This document shows positions 1 through 7,367 of a stretch of DNA of 64,000 bases, piece after piece. Under the pieces are notes generated by a model that was not told the DNA's origin, did no database searches, and was given only the letters and a program-made list of their open reading frames with translations. Position 1 is the stretch's first letter. Every line of letters begins with the position of its first letter. Source of the DNA: Natronomonas pharaonis DSM 2160 (lineage in GTDB: Archaea; Halobacteriota; Halobacteria; Halobacteriales; Haloarculaceae); contig NC_007426.1 of NCBI RefSeq assembly GCF_000026045.1, forward strand, positions 2,046,001 through 2,110,000. Reading direction: 5' to 3'. The position numbers and the translations under genes were made by a program.

Positions 1-437
1 ATGCGGCGTGGGCCAACAACGCCTACGTCGCCGTCTCGAATCTCGCCGGGAGCGACGAGGTGTACTCATTTTTCGGCAACTCGAACATCGTCGGCTTCGA
101 CGGCCGGGTGCTCGGCTCCTGTGGCAGCGACGAGAACGTCTGGCAGTACGCCGAGCTCTCGGTGTCGGCCATACGGGACGCCAGAGCCAACTGGCAGAGC
201 CAAAACCACCTCTACAAGCTGCTCCACCGCGGCTACACCTCAACGGAGGATGCGGGACTCGGCGACGGTGAAGCAGAAAACCCCTTCGACTTCTACGACG
301 ACTGGGTCGAGAACCCGGAGAAAGCGGCCGAGCAGATAGAATCGATAACCCGTTCGACCCCCGGTGTCGAAGAAGCCCCCGTCGAAGGTGTCCCCACAGA
401 GACAGCGGAACCGCCCGAAGCGGCCGGCGACGACTGA
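1..437 (+). CDS. amiE: Aliphatic amidase, C-terminal part (5' end outside window)
   Basis: The open frame enters at base 3 without a start codon and gives about 144 residues. It opens [16 protein letters not shown] and continues with [15 protein letters not shown] and [14 protein letters not shown]. This matches the last 140 or so residues of AmiE-type aliphatic amidases (about 346 aa), nitrilase-superfamily enzymes that hydrolyse short aliphatic amides to acid and ammonia. The Glu-Lys-Cys catalytic residues lie upstream and cannot be checked. The C-terminal tail is rich in Glu and Pro. Ammonia release would fit the nearby nitrogen-assimilation genes, but that link is inference. Confidence 0.85.
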   Translation, partial: AAWANNAYVAVSNLAGSDEVYSFFGNSNIVGFDGRVLGSCGSDENVWQYAELSVSAIRDARANWQSQNHLYKLLHRGYTSTEDAGLGDGEAENPFDFYDDWVENPEKAAEQIESITRSTPGVEEAPVEGVPTETAEPPEAAGDD

Positions 438-487
438 CGGCGCTGTTCCACAAACAACCGTCGGTGCGTTCAAGGGGGAGGCGAAGT

Positions 488-509
488 ATGTGGTGGTATG
501 TCACCACAT
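488..509 (+). promoter_or_regulatory. Hairpin enclosing the acyl-CoA dehydrogenase start codon
   Basis: ATGTGGTG at 488-495 and CACCACAT at 502-509 are perfect 8-bp complements. The 6-nt loop GTATGT contains the start codon at 498. The fold is seen directly. A role in controlling initiation is inference. Confidence 0.4.
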
Positions 510-1718
510 GGGGCAGTCTCCGGGGTGAGCTTCGAAACCGACGAGGAAACGTCGCTCGTGCTGTCGAGCCTTGATGAGTTCATCGAGCAGGAAGTCAAGC
601 CGCTCGAAGCCGACCTCGGGGAGAGGTGGTCGAACCCGCGAAAGCGCCACGAGGACGACGGTCGATTCGTCCCAGACGTGCTGGAAGCCATCGAGACGGT
701 GCGGAAGAAAAGCGCCGAGGCGGGGTTCTACGCGATGAACCTCCCGCCGGAGGTCGGCGGCGACGGCGTTTCGAACGTCACGTGGTATCGGGCGATGCGA
801 CACGTCGCATCGAACGGCCCTGGGCTGACAGAACACGTGCTCGCCGGGCCGGAGGGACCGAAGCCACTGTTGGCACAGGCGGAAGGCGAGCAGGCAGAGC
901 GGTATCTCAAGCCGTGCGTCCGCGGCGAGAAGTCGACGGCTTTCGCACAGACCGAACCCGGCGCCGGCTCCGATTCGCCGAACATGGAGACGACCGCTGA
1001 GAAGGACGGCGACGAGTGGGTCCTCGACGGCCGCAAGCAGTGGATAACGAACGGCCCCTACGCCGACTTCGTGCAGGTGTTCGCCCGAACGACGCCACAG
1101 GAGGAGTTGGGCCGCTACGGCGGCATCACCTGCTTTCTCGTCGAGGACGACGAATACGAGGTCAGCACGCTGAACAACGCTGTCGGCATGGTCGGAATGC
1201 AGGCCGAACTCGTCTTCGATGCGGTTCGACTGCCCGAAAACAGGGTGCTCGGAACCGTCGACGGGGCGTTTTACGATGCGATGGAGTTCCTCTCGCTGGG
1301 CCGACTCGAAATCGGCGCGCGGGCGCTCGGCCACGCCGAGTTCCTTCTCGACCGCGGCGTCGAATACGCCGGCGACCGCGAGGCGTTCGGCCGTCCCATC
1401 GGAGCGTTCCAAGGGATTTCGCATACGCTCGCACGCGGGCGAGCCAGAACGTTCGCCGCCGACGCGGCTGGCCTCCGGCTGGCGTGGCTGCTAGACCGCG
1501 GCGAGCAGGCCATCGAGGAGTCGTCCATTGTCAAATATCTCGCGACGAACGTCCTCTTCGATGTTGCCGACGGTGTCGTCGGCGTCCACGGCGGCAACGG
1601 CGTCGCCGAGGACAATCCGTTCATGAACGAACTCCAGACAGCCAGAATCCTCCGTATCGTCGAAGGAACCGACGAGATACAGCTAAACACCATTGCGAAG
1701 GAACTCGGTGTCCGGTAG
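498..1718 (+). CDS. Acyl-CoA dehydrogenase family protein
   Basis: This 406-residue protein has the normal length for an FAD-dependent acyl-CoA dehydrogenase, which oxidises an acyl-CoA to the 2-enoyl-CoA and passes electrons to ETF. The mid-domain flavin/substrate signature FAQTEPGAGSD is near residue 155 and WITNG near 182. The C-terminal helix holds RIVEGTDEIQ, with the usual catalytic Glu near residue 389. The helix-G position seen as Glu in isovaleryl-type enzymes is Gly here (LSLGRLEIG), as in medium-chain types. The substrate cannot be told from sequence. The ATG at 498 sits in a hairpin loop and is the only good start. It stands alone, 60 bases after the amidase. Confidence 0.9.
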   Translation: MSPHGAVSGVSFETDEETSLVLSSLDEFIEQEVKPLEADLGERWSNPRKRHEDDGRFVPDVLEAIETVRKKSAEAGFYAMNLPPEVGGDGVSNVTWYRAMRHVASNGPGLTEHVLAGPEGPKPLLAQAEGEQAERYLKPCVRGEKSTAFAQTEPGAGSDSPNMETTAEKDGDEWVLDGRKQWITNGPYADFVQVFARTTPQEELGRYGGITCFLVEDDEYEVSTLNNAVGMVGMQAELVFDAVRLPENRVLGTVDGAFYDAMEFLSLGRLEIGARALGHAEFLLDRGVEYAGDREAFGRPIGAFQGISHTLARGRARTFAADAAGLRLAWLLDRGEQAIEESSIVKYLATNVLFDVADGVVGVHGGNGVAEDNPFMNELQTARILRIVEGTDEIQLNTIAKELGVR

Positions 1719-1795
1719 GTTGGGCGCCCCCGGCGTTCGTATCGCATCTCGAAGCCGAGCGTAGCGTTAATGGGCTTCGTCTGAAACGGACGTGT

Positions 1796-2866
1796 ATGCC
1801 GAGTCGACGGGAACTGCTCCGTCTCGGAGGCGCGACGCTCGCAGCAGCGTCAGCCGCCGGTATCGCCGGCTGCAGCGAGGAGGCGTTCGAGGGGCCGGCT
1901 GACGAGATTACCGGCGACGACCTCGCGCTGCCGGGCGACAGAGCAGTCCCGGCGGAGGACCCGGACGAAGAGGACCCGGACGAGGACACAGCAGACGAAA
2001 CGGAAACAGAGCCGACACCGGATGAAGACGAGTCGGAGCTGTCGGACGAAGAGATTGCAACCGCATTCGAGACCGCAATCGAAGCGCTCTCGACAAATGA
2101 CGAAGCACTCGCCGACCACGACGCCGCAGCCGCTCCGGAGGAACTCGACGTAGCCGCGGTCAACGAGCGGGCCGACACAGCGGAGACGGCGCTTGAAGAC
2201 ATCGAGCCCCACGTGGCCGGCGATGACGCCGACGACGTCGAAGCGCTGCAAGCGGTCGCGACCTATCAACGGTACGTCGCCGGCTACGAGACTGCTCGGA
2301 CGGAGCTGCTCGTCCGGCTCGACATCATCGAGGCATACGTCGCCATCGGCGAGCCGGAAAACGCCGCTGCGGAGCTTCCATCGGCGCTTGACTACCACGA
2401 TGAGGTTGAACCGGAGCTGACAGCCGCCGAACGGGCCGCCGAACACCTCCAGCCGGTCACCCGGAGCGAAACGCTCGGGGATGGGGGACACCTCGACGGC
2501 GAACGACAGACCTTCGAGCGGCTCGGAACGACGCTTGAGGCGGCCGACGAATTCCTCGACGGCGCCGTCTCGATGCGTGAGGGGCTTCGGGCGTTCGACG
2601 AGGAGCGATACGAAGACGCGCTGACGGCGTTCTCTGCGGCGTCGCCGTCGCTTGCCGCCAGCGAGCGTACGTTCGACCAGCTTGAGACGGACGAGGAAAC
2701 GCCACAGCGGCTCCGGACCAACGTTATCGAGCTCCGGTGTACCGCCGGAGCGTTCGCCGAGGCGGCGACACACTTCGAGGCGGCCGCATCGCTCGCGACG
2801 GCGGGAGAAAGATGGGAGGCCGAAGACAGGTTCGAGGACGGAGAGGCGGCGTTAGACCAGTGTTGA
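1796..2866 (+). CDS. Tat-exported lipoprotein, function unknown
   Basis: The ATG at 1796 begins a 356-residue protein with a twin-arginine signal (SRRELLRLGG) and a lipobox AGIAGC, so Cys26 would be lipidated after export by the Tat route typical of haloarchaea. A strongly acidic low-complexity linker rich in Asp, Glu and Thr follows (residues about 45-80). After that come Ala/Glu-rich helices of roughly tetratricopeptide-like character (RYEDALTAFSAASPSLAASE). I do not recognise a family. A longer in-frame upstream reading exists but runs through the preceding gene, so the signal-peptide start is preferred. It converges with the redoxin-like gene, 20 bases away. Confidence 0.8.
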   Translation: MPSRRELLRLGGATLAAASAAGIAGCSEEAFEGPADEITGDDLALPGDRAVPAEDPDEEDPDEDTADETETEPTPDEDESELSDEEIATAFETAIEALSTNDEALADHDAAAAPEELDVAAVNERADTAETALEDIEPHVAGDDADDVEALQAVATYQRYVAGYETARTELLVRLDIIEAYVAIGEPENAAAELPSALDYHDEVEPELTAAERAAEHLQPVTRSETLGDGGHLDGERQTFERLGTTLEAADEFLDGAVSMREGLRAFDEERYEDALTAFSAASPSLAASERTFDQLETDEETPQRLRTNVIELRCTAGAFAEAATHFEAAASLATAGERWEAEDRFEDGEAALDQC

Positions 2867-2886
2867 TTGCTCTCTGACCGTACTTG

Positions 2887-3363
2887 TCACAGACGCTCGA
2901 CTGCAGCCTCGATATCCTCGTGGGGCACCGGGCGTATCCAATCGTCAGCGAGCCAACGCTCTGTGACGACGCCCTCGGAGTTGAGTACGAAGACAGCCCG
3001 CTGTGGCGTCTTTGTGCCGACCATCCCATCACGCTCGACGAGCAGGTCGTATGCGGCCGCGACATCGCCGTTGAGGTCCGAGAATATCGAGAACGGACTC
3101 TCTAACTGCCTGAGAAACTCGTTGACCGAGTAGGGGCCGTCTCTGACGACACCGTAGACGGGCACGGCGTCGAACTCGTTCCAGCCGTAGGCCTCGTAGC
3201 GAGGCCACCAGTTGCGTGCGATAGCCGAGAAGACGAACCCATCGAAAACGAAGACCGCACCGCGGTCGCCGACGGCGTCGGTAAGCGATGTCGGTCGGAA
3301 CGTCTCGCCGTCACAACACAGCGCCTCGAACGCCGGGGCGTGGTCGCCGACTTCGGGTGGCAT
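2887..3363 (-). CDS. Redoxin / AhpC-TSA-like protein without the peroxidatic Cys
   Basis: The start MPPEVGDHAPAFEALCC at 3363 gives 158 residues with the thioredoxin-fold layout of AhpC/TSA proteins: G-D-x-A-P-x-F near the N terminus, a GAVFVFDGFVFSA strand, FDAVPVYGV, FSIFSDLNGDVAAAYDLL and RAVFVLNSEGVV. In true peroxiredoxins a Cys follows the second strand (P-x-x-x-T/S-x-x-C). Here that stretch reads FSAIARNWWPRYE and has no Cys. The only cysteines are the N-terminal pair in EALCCDG. It may be a divergent redox protein or a non-enzymatic fold. A longer reading to 3588 is Arg/His-rich and unlikely to be coding. Confidence 0.8.
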   Translation of the reverse strand: MPPEVGDHAPAFEALCCDGETFRPTSLTDAVGDRGAVFVFDGFVFSAIARNWWPRYEAYGWNEFDAVPVYGVVRDGPYSVNEFLRQLESPFSIFSDLNGDVAAAYDLLVERDGMVGTKTPQRAVFVLNSEGVVTERWLADDWIRPVPHEDIEAAVERL

Positions 3364-3434
3364 ACGTTCTCGTCCAGCGCGTCGAACATAAAGTACGTGC
3401 ATCCATATCACGGCAAGGCGTTCGACAGCGAGCG

Positions 3435-3548
3435 TCAGACAGCCATCTCGGCAACGTTGGCACGGAGCCTGACGGCAAGCATGAGGAGAAACGTCGCCGA
3501 CATGACGATGAAGATGGTGGAGGCACTTTGAACGAGTACAGGAGGCAC
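3435..3548 (-). CDS. Possible 37-aa membrane peptide
   Basis: In the gap between the redoxin-like gene and the gene at 3628, the minus strand carries a frame that from GTG at 3548 reads PPVLVQSASTIFIVMSATFL and ends AVRLRANVAEMAV. That is one clear hydrophobic segment followed by a basic/amphipathic tail. Upstream the frame stays open and hydrophobic (VYTVPSVGTLIGV) but offers no ATG or GTG. The composition looks like a real short membrane protein or the remnant of one. The start is uncertain. Confidence 0.25.
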   Translation of the reverse strand: MPPVLVQSASTIFIVMSATFLLMLAVRLRANVAEMAV

Positions 3549-3627
3549 GCCGATGAGTGTCCCGACGCTCGGGACCGTGTATACCCATTGTCGAAACTGT
3601 GACCGAGGGGCGGCCCGGACGGGCGAG

Positions 3628-4005
3628 TTAAAACTGATACCGACGGGCGTTGTCGTCGTTTTGCCCGAATAGGTCGGAGCCGCCGCCCATCTCCTCGAAT
3701 GTCATTCCGGAGAGATATTCGTCGTAGGTCACATCGTAACCGCTCCGGAGGTGGAAATCGAGGTTTCCGGTCTCGATTGCGGTCTGAAAGAGCATGTGGA
3801 CCGCCCGCCGGACGAGTTCGTCGGGGTCGTCCGGCTCGTAAGCGCTCTGGAGCATTGCCAGTTCGTTTCTGGTCTCGGTGTCGAGGTCGACAGAGAGTTC
3901 CTCGCCGAGGTCGCTGTAAGCCGTTTCGATGTCGTCCGAGAGGTCCTCAAGTCCCATATCGGCTGTCGGCGGGGCGGGCGGAAGTGGGTTTCGCTCGGTC
4001 GACAT
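3628..4005 (-). CDS. Conserved-looking acidic protein, unknown function
   Basis: From MSTERNPLPPAPP at 4005 the product has about 125 residues: a Pro-rich start, then predicted helices (LSDDIETAYSDLGEELSVDL, RNELAMLQSAYEPDDPDELV) and a Tyr/Gly-rich C terminus (EEMGGGSDLFGQNDDNARR). It is soluble and acidic with no Cys, and I see no catalytic motif. An upstream ATG at 4047 would add 14 residues but approaches the divergent mutY start at 4080. The helical core containing VRRAVHMLFQTAIE could be a protein-interaction domain. I do not recognise the family. Confidence 0.7.
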   Translation of the reverse strand: MSTERNPLPPAPPTADMGLEDLSDDIETAYSDLGEELSVDLDTETRNELAMLQSAYEPDDPDELVRRAVHMLFQTAIETGNLDFHLRSGYDVTYDEYLSGMTFEEMGGGSDLFGQNDDNARRYQF

Positions 4006-4079
4006 CGGCTTCGGTGTCAGGACCGCCCGGTCGTTCCGGACCGTCATATCCAAGCGCCGGCGACGGCTACGGGCTATCG

Positions 4080-5003
4080 ATGGAGGACGGTCCCGATACA
4101 CTGCCGGCGGATGTCGACGCGGTCAGGGCGGCACTCATCGAGTGGTACGAAACCGACCACCGGTCGTACCCATGGCGGGAGACCGAAGACCCCTACGAGA
4201 TTCTTGTCTCGGAAGTGATGAGCCAGCAGACACAACTCGACCGAGTTGTCGAAGCGTGGCACGCGTTCCTCGATGAGTGGCCGACCGCTGAGGCACTCGC
4301 CGAAGCCGACCGAGCGGCTGTCGTCGGCTTCTGGACCGACCACTCGTTGGGCTACAACAACCGAGCGAAGTATCTCCACGAGGCCGCTCGGCAGGTCCGC
4401 GACGAACACGACGGCGAGTTCCCACGAACGCCCGATGGGCTACAGGAGCTGATGGGTGTCGGCCCATACACCGCCAACGCCGTCGCCTCGTTCGCGTTTA
4501 ACAACGGCGACGCCGTCGTCGATACGAACGTAAAGCGGGTGTTGTACCGTGCGTTCTCCGAGTTGCACGACAAAGAGGAGCCGCCGTACCAGCACATAGC
4601 GGACGAGTTGCTGCCGAAGGGCCGCTCCCGCGTGTGGAATAACGCTATTATGGAACTCGGCGCGGTTGCCTGCGGGAAGACCCCTCGCTGCGACGAAGCG
4701 GGGTGTCCGTGGCGGGAATGGTGTGACGCCTACGACACAGGCGATTTCACCGCTCCTGATGTACCGACCCAGCCCAGTTTCGAGGGCAGTCGCCGACAGT
4801 TCCGTGGCCGGGTCGTCCGTGCACTAAACGAGTACGGCGAGCTACCGATAGACGAGTTGGGACCCCGTATCCGGGTCGATTACTCGCCTGACGGCGAGTA
4901 CGGCCGAGCGTGGCTTCGGAGCCTGTTGGAAGACCTCTCCGATGAGGGAATGGTGCAGCTAACCGAACGCGATGGTGCGGTTATTGCTAGGCTCCAGCGT
5001 TGA
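4080..5003 (+). CDS. mutY: A/G-specific adenine glycosylase (MutY)
   Basis: This base-excision repair enzyme removes adenine mispaired with 8-oxoguanine. The 307 residues show the catalytic Glu in PYEILVSEVMSQQTQ (Glu45), a helix-hairpin-helix LMGVGPYTANAVASFAF (about 124-140) and the catalytic Asp in VVDTNVKRV (Asp148). Four cysteines (198, 204, 209, 215) suit a [4Fe-4S] cluster, but the spacing C-x5-C-x4-C-x5-C differs from the usual C-x6-C-x2-C-x5-C. The C terminus looks like a winged-helix segment (IDELGPRIRVDYSPDGEYGR), not the NUDIX-like domain of bacterial MutY. ATG 4080 is about 30 bases after a weak TATA-like CATATCC. Confidence 0.92.
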   Translation: MEDGPDTLPADVDAVRAALIEWYETDHRSYPWRETEDPYEILVSEVMSQQTQLDRVVEAWHAFLDEWPTAEALAEADRAAVVGFWTDHSLGYNNRAKYLHEAARQVRDEHDGEFPRTPDGLQELMGVGPYTANAVASFAFNNGDAVVDTNVKRVLYRAFSELHDKEEPPYQHIADELLPKGRSRVWNNAIMELGAVACGKTPRCDEAGCPWREWCDAYDTGDFTAPDVPTQPSFEGSRRQFRGRVVRALNEYGELPIDELGPRIRVDYSPDGEYGRAWLRSLLEDLSDEGMVQLTERDGAVIARLQR

Positions 5004-5064
5004 CCTCTTCGCATGACTTCAGTCGTGAAATTCTTCTGTCGGTTGTGTCGGCCCCTAGTGCGGC

Positions 5065-6819
5065 CTAGTCGTCAGCACCTTGGACGCCCTTGGTGGCCTG
5101 CTTTTCTGCATCGAACGGATACCACGACTGCTTGGCGTCGTAGAGACACGGGTCGTCGTAGCTCGTCTCGACAGGCTCACACAGCTCAATCAGTTGCTCG
5201 TCGCTCGTCGCAGCAACCCACTCACGGAACGTCTGTCCCGCAAAGCGGTGGGCCGCGTACGCTTCGACGATGTTTTTGATCGCGCCAGGCACTTCGTCGG
5301 CGGGGACGCGTTGGCGAATCCAGTTGACAAACGATGGGTCCTCACCGATACCGCCACCGAGGCCGATATCTAGCGCTTCGACCATCTCACCGTCTTTCCG
5401 GGCCCGCATCCCGAGCAAGCCGATGTCGGCGGTGTTGGCCTGTCCGCAGTCGGCCGTGCATCCGGAGAAATGAATTTTAAGCTGGCACACGTCCTCGGGC
5501 AGGTCGACGTTGTCCCGCAGCCACCGGAGCATCCGGGCCATTCGGGCCTTCGTTTCGGTTAGGGCGAGTCCACAGAACTCCGTGCCGGTACAGGCGGTCG
5601 CGCCGCGGACGAATGGGTTTGGTTCGGGCGTGTGTTTGTGCAGCAAGGGCTCTCGGAGCAGGTCATCAACCCTGTTCGGGTCGACATCCATAATCAGCGG
5701 ATTCTGTCGGCGCGTTAGCCGAACTTCACCCGAACCGTACTCCGCGGCGAGTTCCGCAAGCCGAATCGCTTCCTGTGATTCGAGCCGTCCACAGGCAACA
5801 CTGAGACCGACCCATTTCTTCCCGTTTTTTTGGTCGTGGACGCCGACGTAGTCGAATGCGCCGTCTTCGCTGGGACGCCCGGCATTGTAGGTGTATCTAT
5901 CCCGCATATCCGCGCCGCTGGTTTTGAGTTCCCAGTCGACGTACTCCGCCTGCAGTGTCTCTCGGATCCATTCGGGTCCGTTATCATCGACGAAGAACCG
6001 TGACCGATTCTTGCTGCGGTTTTCGCGGTCCCCGTAATCGTGGTACAGTTCGACGAAAGCGCGCACGATGTCGACCGCACGGTCGGGGGCGACCCAGACG
6101 TCGAGCGGACGCGCAACCCGCGGCTCATGGCCGCCCAGACCGCCGCCGACGCGAACATTGAATCCGAGCTGCTCCTCGCCGTCAATCTCTTTTTGTGCTG
6201 GTTCGAGTCCGATATCGTTGATCGAGTCCTGTGCGCCGCCCTCCGGCGTCCCTGTAATAGAGATGTTGAATTTCCGCGGCATATTACAGAGCGCGTCATC
6301 ATCCCGGATCTCGTCTTGGAACCGGTCAAGAATCGGCTGGGTGTCGATGATTTCGTCGTCGGCCTTGCCGGCAACCGGGCACCCAACGATGTTCCGCATT
6401 GTATCGCCGCCCGACGAGCGGGTCGTAACACCGGCCGCTTCGAGTTTGTCCCACACATCCGGAACGTCTTCGAGCCGTATCCAGTGGAGTTGTACCGACT
6501 GCCGCGTCGTCAGGTCAATCCACCCGTTGCCGAACTCGGGGTTCGTTTCGGGACCTGTCGCGTATTCGTCGGCGACTTCGCCGATTGCTCGAAGCTGTCC
6601 CGGGTCGAGCCGACCGTTACAGTTGGTCAAGCGCATCATGAAGTAGCCTTCCTGTCCAGAGCGCTGGTGGAAGAGCCCCCAGAATTTGAACCGGCAGAAC
6701 CACTCGTCGCGCTCCGACTCGGGAATAGAATCGAACCCGCGGTCGGCGAACTCGAGGATTTTCTCCTGTACTGTGTCACCGTACAACTCCTCCTTGTACG
6801 CTTCTTTTTTATGCGGCAT
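5065..6819 (-). CDS. nirA: Assimilatory (ferredoxin-dependent) nitrite reductase
   Basis: The 584-residue protein has the two-fold nitrite/sulfite reductase architecture and reduces nitrite to ammonium with siroheme and a [4Fe-4S] cluster. The cluster ligands are visible as ACTGTEFCGLALTET and HFSGCTADCGQ. Other family blocks are the ferrodoxin-like half-domain near the N terminus (FMMRLTNCNGRLDPGQL), the siroheme-contacting MRNIVGCPVAG, and LTRRQNPLI. No flavin or NADPH domain is present, so electrons should come from ferredoxin. It is divergent from nasA over a 544-base AT-rich region. A TTTAA box about 22 bases upstream of the ATG fits leaderless transcription. Haloferax calls the equivalent gene nasD. 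Confidence 0.92.
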   Translation of the reverse strand: MPHKKEAYKEELYGDTVQEKILEFADRGFDSIPESERDEWFCRFKFWGLFHQRSGQEGYFMMRLTNCNGRLDPGQLRAIGEVADEYATGPETNPEFGNGWIDLTTRQSVQLHWIRLEDVPDVWDKLEAAGVTTRSSGGDTMRNIVGCPVAGKADDEIIDTQPILDRFQDEIRDDDALCNMPRKFNISITGTPEGGAQDSINDIGLEPAQKEIDGEEQLGFNVRVGGGLGGHEPRVARPLDVWVAPDRAVDIVRAFVELYHDYGDRENRSKNRSRFFVDDNGPEWIRETLQAEYVDWELKTSGADMRDRYTYNAGRPSEDGAFDYVGVHDQKNGKKWVGLSVACGRLESQEAIRLAELAAEYGSGEVRLTRRQNPLIMDVDPNRVDDLLREPLLHKHTPEPNPFVRGATACTGTEFCGLALTETKARMARMLRWLRDNVDLPEDVCQLKIHFSGCTADCGQANTADIGLLGMRARKDGEMVEALDIGLGGGIGEDPSFVNWIRQRVPADEVPGAIKNIVEAYAAHRFAGQTFREWVAATSDEQLIELCEPVETSYDDPCLYDAKQSWYPFDAEKQATKGVQGADD

Positions 6820-7363
6820 CGACCATCACCAGACACGTTAAATCGGAACCATTTCCGTTTTCAACCATTCGTCTGCTCATCATACACGCATATTACTTTG
6901 TATTGTTTGGGAAAAAGCTGTCTATTTAATATATTCGGAAATTCGGGCTAGAAGCGGAAACCACAATATCCGACACGCCAACCCGGTATTATTTCTCCTT
7001 CTTTCTACAGAATTTTATTTACAACTCATTCTCCGAGGTATTTTTGTCATACGTTTTTCGCTCTCCACAGGGGGCGTTTCAGTGTCCGCCCGTCGGCAGC
7101 ACATCCACCGGCCGCGATGCTCTGGCCGCTACTGTTTTGAATATCTAAACATATTCAGGAGAAACTCTGCCAATAAGCACGCCGTCGAAAGCATTATTGC
7201 ATTGATTGACTCAGTATGAGCTGGTTAACCAAACGTCGATAATGCACATGCCACAACATCTCCGGACGGGTGACAACGGACTGGCTACACTGAGTGTCGA
7301 AACAGCCGCGTCGGTGACTGTGCGGCCGATAGGGCCCGACCGACCGCCGAGGGCGAGAATCCG
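6820..7363. promoter_or_regulatory. AT-rich divergent control region between nirA and nasA
   Basis: These 544 bases hold no convincing gene. The TATA box for nirA is the TTTAA at 6838-6842 read on the minus strand. The AT content is far above the surrounding genes, especially at 6890-7070. On the nasA side there is a palindrome (7139-7156) and two tiny coupled frames (7216-7242 and 7242-7367). No TATA box lies 25 bases before the nasA ATG, so its transcript probably starts well upstream. Control by nitrogen source is expected for such genes but is inference here. Confidence 0.6.
7139..7156. promoter_or_regulatory. Palindrome GAATAT-N6-ATATTC upstream of nasA
   Basis: GAATAT at 7139-7144 and ATATTC at 7151-7156 are exact complements around CTAAAC. 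The position, about 60-85 bases before the first coupled frame leading into nasA, suits an operator or activator site. GAATAT-type sequence also occurs near 6938 on the minus strand. Confidence 0.45.
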
Positions 7364-7367
7364 ATGA
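7242..7367 (+). CDS. Possible 41-aa leader frame coupled to nasA
   Basis: The ATG at 7242 opens a 41-codon frame (MHMPQHLRTGDNG...) whose TGA overlaps the nasA start as ATGA. An 8-codon frame MSWLTKRR at 7216-7242 ends TAA, and that stop overlaps this ATG as TAATG. The peptide has no recognisable domain and its composition (Arg/Pro-rich end) is unlike neighbouring proteins. It may be a translational-coupling leader or chance. Confidence 0.25.
   Translation: MHMPQHLRTGDNGLATLSVETAASVTVRPIGPDRPPRARIR

Noticed and set aside
501-1424. Long minus-strand frame antisense to the acyl-CoA dehydrogenase
   Set aside because: Arg/Val-rich composition, no domain, and fully explained as the GC-rich shadow of the gene on the other strand.
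1016-1795. Upstream extension of the Tat lipoprotein frame
   Set aside because: Arg-rich reading inside the dehydrogenase gene; the Tat signal and lipobox fix the start at 1796.
6820-7363. Search for a small RNA or tRNA gene in the nas control region
   Set aside because: No cloverleaf, no T-loop consensus and no stable long fold; AT-rich promoter sequence only.
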